Assembly: GCA_021151605.1 (NCBI GenBank)
Contig: JAGKWZ010000184.1
Location: 1-18,929, forward strand
Reading direction: 5' to 3'
DNA length: 18,929 nucleotides
DNA from: Verrucomicrobiaceae bacterium
Lineage (GTDB): Bacteria; Verrucomicrobiota; Verrucomicrobiia; Verrucomicrobiales; Verrucomicrobiaceae
In this document: piece by piece, positions 1 to 7,017 of the stretch
Layout of the letters: every line of letters starts with the position of its first letter
Numbering within the stretch: the stretch's first letter is position 1
Program-made: the position numbers and the translations under genes
Notes under the pieces: generated by a model
The model's input: only the letters and a program-made list of their open reading frames with translations
Databases searched by the model: none
Told to the model about the DNA's origin: nothing

Positions 1-63
1 TCTGACGCGCAATCAAGCGGCGAGCATCGGTCGGTGGAAATGGATAGAGTGCCACCTTTCAGC

Positions 64-1509
64 TCAAGCCTTCTGAAGCACGACGAGCGTGATGTCGTCA
101 TGACCTCGACGCCCACCACAGAACTGGTCCACCTCGCTGATGAGGGCATCTATCACGGCTTGCGGACCCTTCGGGGCGAGGTCAGCGAGGATTTTGTGGA
201 TCCGTTCCTCACCAAATTCTTCGCTCGAACTGTCCATGGCTTCATTCACGCCATCCGTGTAAAGGAGAAGCGTGTCGCCCGAATCGAGCTGGAATTCGAG
301 GTCTTTCGTCACCCGCTCAAAGACGGCTCCTTTATCAATCCCGACAGCCAGACCACCGCTGTTGAGAGTCTCGATCTGCCCACTTTTTTTTCTCCATACG
401 AGCGGACGGGTATGCCCAGCCCGAGCAAGCCTGAGGGAATTGCCATCTGGGGCGATCATGAGATAGACCATGGTGATGAACATGTCCTCTCGGATATCTG
501 GGTAGAGCTGATGGTTTACCGCCGCGAGAGTGGCGGCAGGAGCGGTGTTACTTCGCGCACTAAAACGCAATGCACTGCGGCACATGGCAGTAATGATGGC
601 AGCGGCTGTCCCCTTGCCTGACACATCGGCAATGACCACACCGATGCTTCCATCGCTCAGCGGAATGTAGTCAAAATAATCGCCGCTAAGCACCTTCGCA
701 GGAATGTTTTTGCCAGCGATGGAATAGCCTGGGAAATCGGGAGAGCACTGAGGCAGAAGAATGCGCTGGATGTCACTGGCACTGCGCAACTCAGCTTCAA
801 TCTGCTTCTTCTCCGCAGCCGCCTGATGTGCCATCGCATTCGCCAGTGCAAAGGCGCACTGTTCCACGAGTGAACGGAAGACCTCGAAGTCATTTGAACT
901 GAAATGGCGGACGCCTTTAGGTGCGGTCACAGCGAGAACTCCGAGCTTTTTCGTTCCCGAGTTCAGCGGGCCTATCATGACCGTTGTATCTGCATGGATC
1001 GTGCCGCCATGACCTCCAATGCGCGGGTCGTCTGCCAAGTCTTCAATGATCTCCACTTTTTGACTCTGGAAAATGCTACCCACCAAACCCTCACCTACCC
1101 CGATGGAGTGCAGGCGCAGAAAACTCAACAGTGAGGTGCGATTTGAGCGCGCCATGCCGGCGATGCGCTCTGGCAGACCGACGAGCGGGACGCATTTGTC
1201 AGAATGATGACGCGGCACAAGAGAACGCTCAGTGCCGTCCAGCAGGTAGAGAGTGCCACCCGTACTTTCCATGACACGCACGGCACCTTCCACGATCAGT
1301 CGATACATGGCCGCCTGACTATCCTCTCGTGAGATGGCCTCCCCGAGATCGTGCAAAAAACTGAACATACGCCGCTCTTCCTCCACGATCGCCTGCTCCT
1401 CCTTGAGCAATCGCGCGATTGCCTCGTTCTTTTCTTTGGCTGTGCGCAGCAACAAAAAGAGAGCCGCGACAAGCAAGAAAACGAGTAGGACGATCAAGAC
1501 TGTATTCAT
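64..1509 (-). CDS. Membrane-anchored GAF-PP2C (RsbU/SpoIIE-type) serine phosphatase
   Basis: Protein of 481 residues. One N-terminal membrane helix (about residues 2-22) is followed by a charged, probably coiled-coil segment (25-48), a GAF-like sensory domain (about 55-225), a second helical linker with the typical SASDIQRILLP junction (about 228-253), and a C-terminal PP2C/SpoIIE domain (about 262-480). Metal-binding motifs are visible: SGDYFDY (D277 region), IADVSGKG (D294) and GHDDITL (D471/D472). Family knowledge: such enzymes dephosphorylate a STAS-domain anti-sigma-factor antagonist and so release a sigma factor or another output from its inhibitor. A STAS gene lies just upstream on the same strand (78-bp gap), which supports partner switching. 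A GAGG sits about 9 bases before the ATG. The ligand sensed by the GAF domain cannot be read from sequence. Confidence 0.9.
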   Translation of the reverse strand: MNTVLIVLLVFLLVAALFLLLRTAKEKNEAIARLLKEEQAIVEEERRMFSFLHDLGEAISREDSQAAMYRLIVEGAVRVMESTGGTLYLLDGTERSLVPRHHSDKCVPLVGLPERIAGMARSNRTSLLSFLRLHSIGVGEGLVGSIFQSQKVEIIEDLADDPRIGGHGGTIHADTTVMIGPLNSGTKKLGVLAVTAPKGVRHFSSNDFEVFRSLVEQCAFALANAMAHQAAAEKKQIEAELRSASDIQRILLPQCSPDFPGYSIAGKNIPAKVLSGDYFDYIPLSDGSIGVVIADVSGKGTAAAIITAMCRSALRFSARSNTAPAATLAAVNHQLYPDIREDMFITMVYLMIAPDGNSLRLARAGHTRPLVWRKKSGQIETLNSGGLAVGIDKGAVFERVTKDLEFQLDSGDTLLLYTDGVNEAMDSSSEEFGEERIHKILADLAPKGPQAVIDALISEVDQFCGGRRGHDDITLVVLQKA

Positions 1510-1548
1510 GCATAGATGCCTCGGGACGCGCGGGTGAATTTCGAACAG

Positions 1549-1567
1549 CGGAGAGTCTGACTCTCCG
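1549..1567 (-). other. Short perfect hairpin between the STAS and phosphatase genes
   Basis: An 8-bp perfect inverted repeat (CGGAGAGT and ACTCTCCG) with a 3-base loop lies between the STAS stop codon and the phosphatase start. No T-run follows it on either strand, so a classical intrinsic terminator is unlikely. It could be an mRNA processing or attenuation hairpin that sets the ratio of antagonist to phosphatase. The structure is seen; the role is inferred. Confidence 0.5.
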
Positions 1568-1587
1568 GCGGCGTCCCTGTGGCTTGT

Positions 1588-2205
1588 TCAGGAGGTGGCA
1601 GCAGCGTAGGTGGACTGTCCTCCTGAAGAGAGTTCCTTTTCCAAAAAATGAATCACGTCGCGGAACCGTGACTGGTTCTGACGGCTAACATCCGAGAGAA
1701 CGCGGTGGGCCGTGAGGACGTGCTGGGTCTGCTCCTCTTTGCACGAGGCCCCCTTTTCAGCACAGTCGGCGAGTTCCTGACAAACAGCCTTTCTTTCTTC
1801 AGGCCAGAGAGTCCCATCAATATCGACATCGAGAATGTGATTCAGGCCCAAATCTGTCAGGAGCTGCTGATTACGCGAGTTGGCATTCACTACACTGAGA
1901 CTGCCGACACCCTTTTCTAGGAGGTTCAACGCTGTGCAGGTGAGAGTCCCGAGGAAGGTAGAATCCATCATCTGGCAGTGTTCCAGGTCCACCACTAGAT
2001 CCCGTGTTCCCTCTTCAAGCACCGTTTGAAAGGCTCGCTTTACCTGGATGGAGTTTTGAAAACTGCCACGACCTTCCACACGCAACCAGAAAACCTTGCC
2101 TATCCGGCCTACGAGAATGGTTGGGGCAGCGGGCACGGCAGGACAACGGGTGGAGTTAAAAGATGTTTCGCTTGGACGCACCTGCCGGATGCAATCCAAA
2201 GACAT
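1588..2205 (-). CDS. STAS-domain anti-sigma factor antagonist-like protein
   Basis: Protein of 205 residues. The STAS domain covers about residues 30-130. The segment DLVVDLEHCQMMDSTFLG carries the conserved serine after aspartate (D81-S82), the site at which antagonists of the SpoIIAA/RsbV type are phosphorylated by an anti-sigma kinase and dephosphorylated by a PP2C phosphatase. Typical stand-alone STAS antagonists are about 100-115 residues. This one has an extra N-terminal segment of about 28 residues and a C-terminal extension of about 65 residues containing two cysteines, which I do not recognise. The phosphatase gene follows after 78 bp and a lipoprotein gene precedes it by 53 bp, so the three may be cotranscribed. 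No anti-sigma kinase gene is nearby. No clear Shine-Dalgarno sequence precedes the ATG, so the start is less certain than the domain. Confidence 0.85.
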   Translation of the reverse strand: MSLDCIRQVRPSETSFNSTRCPAVPAAPTILVGRIGKVFWLRVEGRGSFQNSIQVKRAFQTVLEEGTRDLVVDLEHCQMMDSTFLGTLTCTALNLLEKGVGSLSVVNANSRNQQLLTDLGLNHILDVDIDGTLWPEERKAVCQELADCAEKGASCKEEQTQHVLTAHRVLSDVSRQNQSRFRDVIHFLEKELSSGGQSTYAAATS

Positions 2206-2258
2206 CTCGGAGTGAGGAGTGGCAGGCAGGCGAGGGATTCATCTCAAAACAGGGCGTG

Positions 2259-2753
2259 TTAATTCCAAAGGTAGGAGGACTTGCTGACAAGCTCTTCCTT
2301 CCCGCGCAAAAGCGTCACGCGCCACGATGTGACTCGCCCGTTGGCGTTATATTCATCCCCAGTGACCTGAAATTTTGTCGTGTTCCACCGACCGACGTCA
2401 TCAATATTTTCCTCCAGAACTTTGGTAGCGAGTCCGTTGTTCGCCTGGCGATACTCAAAGCGGACCGTTACGGGCAGGGAGCGGTCATCCACCTTCCAAT
2501 CAATCGTGTAATAATGTCCGCCACGGTTCATCACCTCAGCTTTTGTGACAGCACCGTAGAGTAGGTGCTGGCGCTCGAAGTTGATAGCTGGGTCCATCAC
2601 GAGGATCGGCTTGCTGGGCACTAGATGGTAGTAATTGACCTTACAAATCCTACCCCCATTGCCCACAACGGCTGAAGAACAAGAGATGAGCGTCGAAGCC
2701 ATCACTGAGAGCGCCATGAGGCGGAGAAAAATGCTGCGTGATCCGGGAGTCAT
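2259..2753 (-). CDS. Small hypothetical lipoprotein
   Basis: Protein of 164 residues with a type II (lipoprotein) signal peptide: arginines at 6 and 11, a hydrophobic stretch, and the lipobox LISC with the lipidated cysteine at 25. The mature part of about 140 residues is beta-rich in appearance (alternating hydrophobic residues, as in YYTIDWKVDDRSLPVTVRFEYR) and belongs to no family I recognise. The final residues SKSSYLW are aromatic. It lies just upstream of the STAS and phosphatase genes on the same strand, so it may be an envelope component of that regulatory unit, but nothing in the sequence proves it. A promoter-like sequence lies so close to the ATG that the mRNA would have almost no leader. 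Confidence 0.75.
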   Translation of the reverse strand: MTPGSRSIFLRLMALSVMASTLISCSSAVVGNGGRICKVNYYHLVPSKPILVMDPAINFERQHLLYGAVTKAEVMNRGGHYYTIDWKVDDRSLPVTVRFEYRQANNGLATKVLEENIDDVGRWNTTKFQVTGDEYNANGRVTSWRVTLLRGKEELVSKSSYLWN

Positions 2754-2764
2754 GCGAGGGGACG

Positions 2765-2792
2765 ATTATCAGAGCGGAGTCCAGTCTGTCAA
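2765..2792 (-). promoter_or_regulatory. Sigma70-like promoter before the lipoprotein gene
   Basis: On the minus strand a perfect -35 TTGACA (2787-2792) is separated by 16 bases from GATAAT (2765-2770), a five-of-six match to the -10 consensus. Transcription would start near 2758, only about 5 bases before the ATG at 2753, which implies a leaderless or nearly leaderless mRNA for the lipoprotein-STAS-phosphatase group. This comes from pattern matching alone. Confidence 0.45.
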
Positions 2793-2899
2793 CGTGTGGA
2801 ATGACTATCTCACACAATCTCGCGATGTGAGGGCTTTCTGTAAAAGGTCCCTTCCATAAAACGACCATGAACGGCAAGGCTGCGTCAAAGCCGAGACTT

Positions 2900-4693
2900 T
2901 TAGTCCAGCTTGGGAGTTGCCGTCAATCCTTCCTCAATCCGTCGGAGCAGCTTCGGATCAGTGGGCTTCATGTCGCGCGCTTTCTGGAACCATTCGCGCG
3001 CCTTGGCTTTGTCGCCGAGTTTCAAATAGGTCTGGGCGATGTGCTCGATGATCTCGACATCGTCGGGCTCGGGATTCGTCAGCAAAGCGAGAGCGCGCTG
3101 GAGTTCCGTGAGGGCATGAGCGTACTCGCCTTTCTTGAAATGCCACCAGCCGAGGCTGTCCACATACGCCGCTTTGTCGGGCTGAAGTTCATTGGCTTTG
3201 CGGATGAGTTCGCCGGCCTTGTCCAGATGTCGTCCGAGTTCCAGCCACATGTAGCCGAGGTAATTCATCGTGTTTGCCACGTCCTCGATCTCATCCTTTG
3301 GCGTGAGCGTGATGGCTTTTTCAAACATCTTCGCTGCGTCATCATGACGACCACTGCGCTCCAGCGTGATGCCGTATTGAAAAAAGAAGCGATGGTTCAC
3401 CAGTTCCGCCTGTCCAGTCTCCGCCATAGCAGCCGCACTCGCAAAAGACTCGATGGCCTTTTCCCAGCGCTGCAGACTGCGCTGAGCAAAGGCGGCATGG
3501 AGATGGAAGACGGGATTGTCAGGGTAAAGCTTCGTCGTGCGCTCACAGAGCCGAATGAGCTTTTCGTAAAGCTGGGATTGAAGCAAAAGCTGGCCAAGTG
3601 CCTGATATTCACTGGGATCACCGCCGCCGATCTGGATGGCTGCCTCTAGGTGAGGCACCGCCCGGTCCCATTGTTCGCGGGATTCATAAGCCTGCACGAG
3701 CAACCTCCGCTGCTCCACATCTTCAGGCGCGTCCTGAACGATCTTTTCCAGCACGGCGAGCGCCAGATCCTTCTGTTCATTTGCCTCGTAGAGACGGAAG
3801 AGAATCTTCCTCGCCTGCAAATTGCCTGTCTCCGTGGAGATCTGCTCGCAGAGGCTGCGCGCGAGATCGAGCTGGTTGGACAAGACATAAAACTGAGCCA
3901 CTTCGAGTCGCGTGGGCTCGCCTTTGGAGCCAGCAGCAGCACAGGCGAGTGCCTTCTGGAAGAAGAAATTCACCCTCTTGGTATGCTCCTCCTTCATTTC
4001 GATCTGCGCCAATGGCCAGACCTCCTGAGCTGCGCGTCCGAGTTCCAGCCAGTAGTTCGGGCTCTTGATCTCCTGTTTCGATGCCTGCTCAATGACCTTT
4101 AGCGCTTCATCGCGTTGGCTGAGGCTCAGATGGTGCCTGATGGCAAAACTGATCACTTCTGCCCGACGAGAGAATCGAGTGACCACCTCCAGCACCAACT
4201 GGCGCGTGCGGTCACGCTCGAACGGATCATCTGGAACATAGGTGCTGAGAAAGCGGATCAAGTTCAGATACACGGCAGGCTCATCAGGGCGGGAAGCCTT
4301 TGCCTTTTCAAGCACACCCACCGCCTGTTCCCGACTCTGGTAATGATAGGCCAGTTCTGCCGTATGAGCCGCGAGATCGGGGTTCGCGGGATCGACTTTC
4401 AGCACCTCCAGGTAATGCTGGAGCGCCTCACGCATCTTACCTGCAGCTTCAAACTGAAGCGCGGTAGTGTAGTGAGCCATCGCCTCGGCCCTCACCTCTC
4501 CTTCGGCCTGAAGCTCGAGATTCGTCGGCGGCTGTGTGGTAATCCTGGGCAAGGACAAGTCTGCCCTTGTCAAAGCCTGAGGAGATGCCAGTCCATGAAA
4601 AATAGGCACGCCCGCAAGGGTGAGCCAAAGGCACGGAAAACTTGTCAGAAATCGCGCGAACATACTCGACAAAAAAGTGAGTCTGAATGACAT
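2900..4693 (-). CDS. Secreted TPR-repeat protein
   Basis: From the ATG at 4693 the protein has 597 residues. An upstream in-frame ATG at 4747 exists, but the 4693 start has GGAGG four bases before it and begins directly with a signal-peptide-like sequence (MSFRLTFLSSMFARFL then a hydrophobic stretch to about residue 35). The rest is mostly tetratricopeptide repeats, for example ALQHYLEVLKVDPANPDLA near the N-terminus and KADELQ/DKAAYVDSLGWWHFKKGEYAHAL-type helices near the C-terminus (given here in part). TPR arrays are protein-binding scaffolds; with an export signal this one probably acts in the periplasm or at the envelope. No catalytic domain was seen. It follows the small basic protein gene by 71 bp, and its ribosome binding site lies inside a strong hairpin. 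Confidence 0.85.
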   Translation of the reverse strand: MSFRLTFLSSMFARFLTSFPCLWLTLAGVPIFHGLASPQALTRADLSLPRITTQPPTNLELQAEGEVRAEAMAHYTTALQFEAAGKMREALQHYLEVLKVDPANPDLAAHTAELAYHYQSREQAVGVLEKAKASRPDEPAVYLNLIRFLSTYVPDDPFERDRTRQLVLEVVTRFSRRAEVISFAIRHHLSLSQRDEALKVIEQASKQEIKSPNYWLELGRAAQEVWPLAQIEMKEEHTKRVNFFFQKALACAAAGSKGEPTRLEVAQFYVLSNQLDLARSLCEQISTETGNLQARKILFRLYEANEQKDLALAVLEKIVQDAPEDVEQRRLLVQAYESREQWDRAVPHLEAAIQIGGGDPSEYQALGQLLLQSQLYEKLIRLCERTTKLYPDNPVFHLHAAFAQRSLQRWEKAIESFASAAAMAETGQAELVNHRFFFQYGITLERSGRHDDAAKMFEKAITLTPKDEIEDVANTMNYLGYMWLELGRHLDKAGELIRKANELQPDKAAYVDSLGWWHFKKGEYAHALTELQRALALLTNPEPDDVEIIEHIAQTYLKLGDKAKAREWFQKARDMKPTDPKLLRRIEEGLTATPKLD

Positions 4694-4697
4694 GAAA

Positions 4698-4739
4698 CCT
4701 CCGCCAGTGAATAGAGAAAATCGATTCACTGGGCGGAGG
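4698..4739 (-). promoter_or_regulatory. Long hairpin covering the TPR gene ribosome binding site
   Basis: An inverted repeat with arms at 4698-4712 and 4724-4739 forms a 15-bp stem with a single one-base bulge and an 11-base loop. In the minus-strand transcript the 3' arm ends with GGCGGAGG, the Shine-Dalgarno sequence of the TPR gene, followed by TTTC and the ATG at 4693. Closing the stem would hide the ribosome binding site. Only three T residues follow, so it is a poor intrinsic terminator, although it could still reduce read-through from the hisG group. Structure seen; regulatory role inferred. Confidence 0.65.
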
Positions 4740-4764
4740 CAAGTCATGCGCGCGAGGCTAGCTC

Positions 4765-4869
4765 TTACGACTTGTAGCGCAAACGCTTCTTATGACGGTT
4801 GGCGCGCATGCGCTTCTTGCGCTTGTGCTTGTTGATCTTCGTCTTTCTGCGCTTTTTGAGCGATCCCAT
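4765..4869 (-). CDS. AURKAIP1/COX24 (mS38-like) small basic protein, 34 aa
   Basis: A 34-residue ORF starting MGSLKKRRKTKINKHK and ending in RANRHKKRLRYKS, more than half lysine and arginine. The pattern KxxKHKRKKRxRxxRHKKR matches the AURKAIP1/COX24 C-terminal domain family, whose mitochondrial member mS38 is a small-subunit ribosomal protein; short bacterial members are found in several Bacteroidota and Verrucomicrobiota genomes. A role bound to the ribosome is the natural inference. It starts 36 bp after the hisG stop on the same strand and probably shares its transcript. No clear Shine-Dalgarno sequence precedes the ATG. At this size it is easily missed by gene callers. Confidence 0.85.
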   Translation of the reverse strand: MGSLKKRRKTKINKHKRKKRMRANRHKKRLRYKS

Positions 4870-4905
4870 GTGCGTGTGTCTCGGTTGTTTCTAGTGATGT
4901 CCGGT

Positions 4906-5790
4906 TTAATGGACGATTTTGTTCAGCGGGTACTCGACGATGCCTTCGGCACCCAGTGATTTAAGCCGCGGAATAATCACGCGGACGACAGATTCAGGAA
5001 TGACGGTCTCCACGGCCACCCACTCGGGCGTGGCCAGTTGGGAGACTGTCGGGGAGCGCTGGCTTGGCAGGGTCTTCACGACCTCGGCCAGGGAGCCAGC
5101 AGGAACATTCATCTTGAGGCCGACCTTGTCGCGAGCCTCGAGTGCGCCCTTGAGCAGCATGACGAGCGTTTCCATCTTTTCGCGCTTCCAGGCGTCGGCA
5201 AAAGCAGGCTTGCTGGCGACGAACTGCGGGTAGCTTTCCATCAGGGTGTCTACGATGCGCAGCTTATTGGCACGCAGAGAGCTTCCCGTTTCGGTGATAT
5301 CGACAATGGCGTCCACGAGTTCGGGCACCTTCACTTCTGTGGCACCCCAACTGAACTCCACCTCGGCCTTCACGCCGTGTTTCTCCAAATAGGCCTTGGT
5401 CATGTCCACCGCCTCTGTGGCGATGCGCTTGCCTTCCAGATCCTTCACCGACTGCACCGGAGAATCATCCGGCACCACCAGCACCCAGCGAGTGGGTTTC
5501 GAGGTAGCTTTTGAGTAGCGCAGGTCTGTCAGCACTTCGACATCGGCATTGTTCTCGGCGATCCAGTCACGGCCGGTGATGCCGCAGTCGAGGAAGCCAT
5601 GGTCCACATACCGGCCGATCTCCTGGGCACGCAGCAGGCGTAGCTCGAGCTGATCATCGTCCACCGTCGGGCGGTAGGAGCGGGAGGAAATCACGATGTT
5701 GAACCCGGCGCGCTTGAAGAGTTCAAGCGTTGGCTCCTGGAGGCTGCCTTTGGGCAGTCCGATTCGGAGTGTGTTCTTGGGTTCAGGCAT
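4906..5790 (-). CDS. hisG: ATP phosphoribosyltransferase, long form (HisG)
   Basis: Catalyses the first step of histidine biosynthesis, joining ATP and PRPP to give phosphoribosyl-ATP in the cytoplasm. From the ATG at 5790 the protein has 294 residues, starting MPEPKNTLRIGLPKGSLQEP, which matches the family N-terminus; the in-frame ATG at 5838 would add an unlikely 16-residue leader. The PRPP-binding region DIVDITETGSSLRANKL is present. The C-terminal ACT-like regulatory domain (about residues 215-294, with NVPAGSLAEV and SPTVSQLATPEWVAVETVI) marks the long, HisZ-independent form that is feedback-inhibited by histidine. It sits 95 bp after pyrD on the same strand, and no other his genes are in the window. 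The ATG is preceded by a T- and C-run instead of a Shine-Dalgarno sequence. Confidence 0.95.
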   Translation of the reverse strand: MPEPKNTLRIGLPKGSLQEPTLELFKRAGFNIVISSRSYRPTVDDDQLELRLLRAQEIGRYVDHGFLDCGITGRDWIAENNADVEVLTDLRYSKATSKPTRWVLVVPDDSPVQSVKDLEGKRIATEAVDMTKAYLEKHGVKAEVEFSWGATEVKVPELVDAIVDITETGSSLRANKLRIVDTLMESYPQFVASKPAFADAWKREKMETLVMLLKGALEARDKVGLKMNVPAGSLAEVVKTLPSQRSPTVSQLATPEWVAVETVIPESVVRVIIPRLKSLGAEGIVEYPLNKIVH

Positions 5791-5885
5791 GGGGGGAGAA
5801 AAAGGGCGCGCAGAGTAGCGGGGTTTGGCAGAGTGCAAAGGGGAATTTGCCCTCTCTGAACATCACTTTGTCGCACCCAGGCGAA

Positions 5886-6920
5886 TCACCGCACCCCGAG
5901 CGTGCCTTCCAGCACGTGTCGGATGAGCCCCGGACCGCGATACACGAGACCGGAATACACCTGCACCAGGGAGGCGCCAGCCTTGAGCTTCTCTCCTGCA
6001 TCAGCGCCACTGAGGATGCCTCCCACGCCGATGATCGGAGTTTGTGCATGGAGCAATTGACGGAAAGCCTGGATCACCAGCGTCGAGCGCTCCGTCACCG
6101 GCGCGCCGCTGAGTCCGCCGGTTTCTTTTTCCAAGGGATGCCCAGCCACTGCTTCGCGGCTGATCGTGGTGTTCGTGGCGATGACTCCATCCACAGCCAA
6201 CTCATTAAAGACACGCGCCAGTGCCTCGATCTGCTGCCCTTCCAGATCCGGGGCGATCTTCACCAGCATCGGCACTTTTTTCCCATGCAGGCTCAGCAAG
6301 GCGGCCTGCTCGTTCTTCAGCGCAGCCAGCAACTGCCGGATCGACTCCTCCGCCTGCAAGTCGCGTAGCCCCTTCGTATTTGGCGAGGAAATGTTCACTG
6401 CAATGTAATCCGCCACCGGATACGCCGCCTTCAGGCAGTAGAGGTAGTCATCCACCGCCTTCTCATTCGGCGTGTCGAAATTCTTCCCGATGTTCACGCC
6501 CACCACCGCCTTGGTGCTACGCTTCTCCAGCCGCTTCACCGCCGCGTGGATGCCTGGATTGTTAAAGCCCATGCGATTGATCAGCGCCTCGTGTTCCGGC
6601 AGACGAAACAGACGCGGCTTCGGATTCCCCGGCTGCGGGCGTGGCGTCAGCGTGCCCACTTCCACAAAACCAAACCCCAGAGCCGCCCACGCTTCCACGG
6701 CCGATGCCGACTTGTCCATGCCCGCCGCCAGCCCCAGCACATTTGGAAAACGCAGCCCCAGGCAGTCAATGGGCGCACAGCGTGGCAGCTCGTCTGGCTT
6801 CAACAAACCCAGCGCATGCGTGATCCGCATCATTCGTGTCGTCCACTCATGCGCACGTTCGGCATCCATTTTGAAGAGCCAGGGTTTCAGCGCGGGGTAG
6901 AGGGCAGACACGAGGGACAT
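5886..6920 (-). CDS. pyrD: Dihydroorotate dehydrogenase (quinone), class 2
   Basis: Oxidises dihydroorotate to orotate in pyrimidine synthesis and passes electrons to membrane quinone. The length of 344 residues and the N-terminal amphipathic segment (about residues 1-40, YPALKPWLFKMDAERAHEWT) are those of the membrane-associated class 2 enzyme. Family motifs are intact: GLAAGMDKSA (FMN site), EVGTLTPRPQPGNPKPR, RMGFNN, and NISSPNTKGLR, in which S179 corresponds to the catalytic serine and N176 and N181 to substrate-binding residues. Near the C-terminus IIGVGGILSGADA and VQVYSGLVYRGPGL bind the FMN phosphate. GGAAAG lies just before the ATG. It diverges from the VWA gene across about 97 bp. 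Confidence 0.96.
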   Translation of the reverse strand: MSLVSALYPALKPWLFKMDAERAHEWTTRMMRITHALGLLKPDELPRCAPIDCLGLRFPNVLGLAAGMDKSASAVEAWAALGFGFVEVGTLTPRPQPGNPKPRLFRLPEHEALINRMGFNNPGIHAAVKRLEKRSTKAVVGVNIGKNFDTPNEKAVDDYLYCLKAAYPVADYIAVNISSPNTKGLRDLQAEESIRQLLAALKNEQAALLSLHGKKVPMLVKIAPDLEGQQIEALARVFNELAVDGVIATNTTISREAVAGHPLEKETGGLSGAPVTERSTLVIQAFRQLLHAQTPIIGVGGILSGADAGEKLKAGASLVQVYSGLVYRGPGLIRHVLEGTLGVR

Positions 6921-7017
6921 GTCTTTCCGAAACGCGGCCCGGCGGGAGTGTCAAGAAGTGTCCTTTTACACCGCGTTTACAGACGCCGCTGGCACGATGG
7001 CGCAGGCTCAGGGTGCT

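Noticed and set aside
34..621. Plus-strand ORF of 195 codons opposite the phosphatase 3' end
   Set aside because: Antisense to the conserved PP2C domain and has no recognisable features.
6926..6954. Possible pyrD promoter with a perfect TTGACA at 6949-6954
   Set aside because: No acceptable -10 element lies at the right distance (TTCGGA at best).
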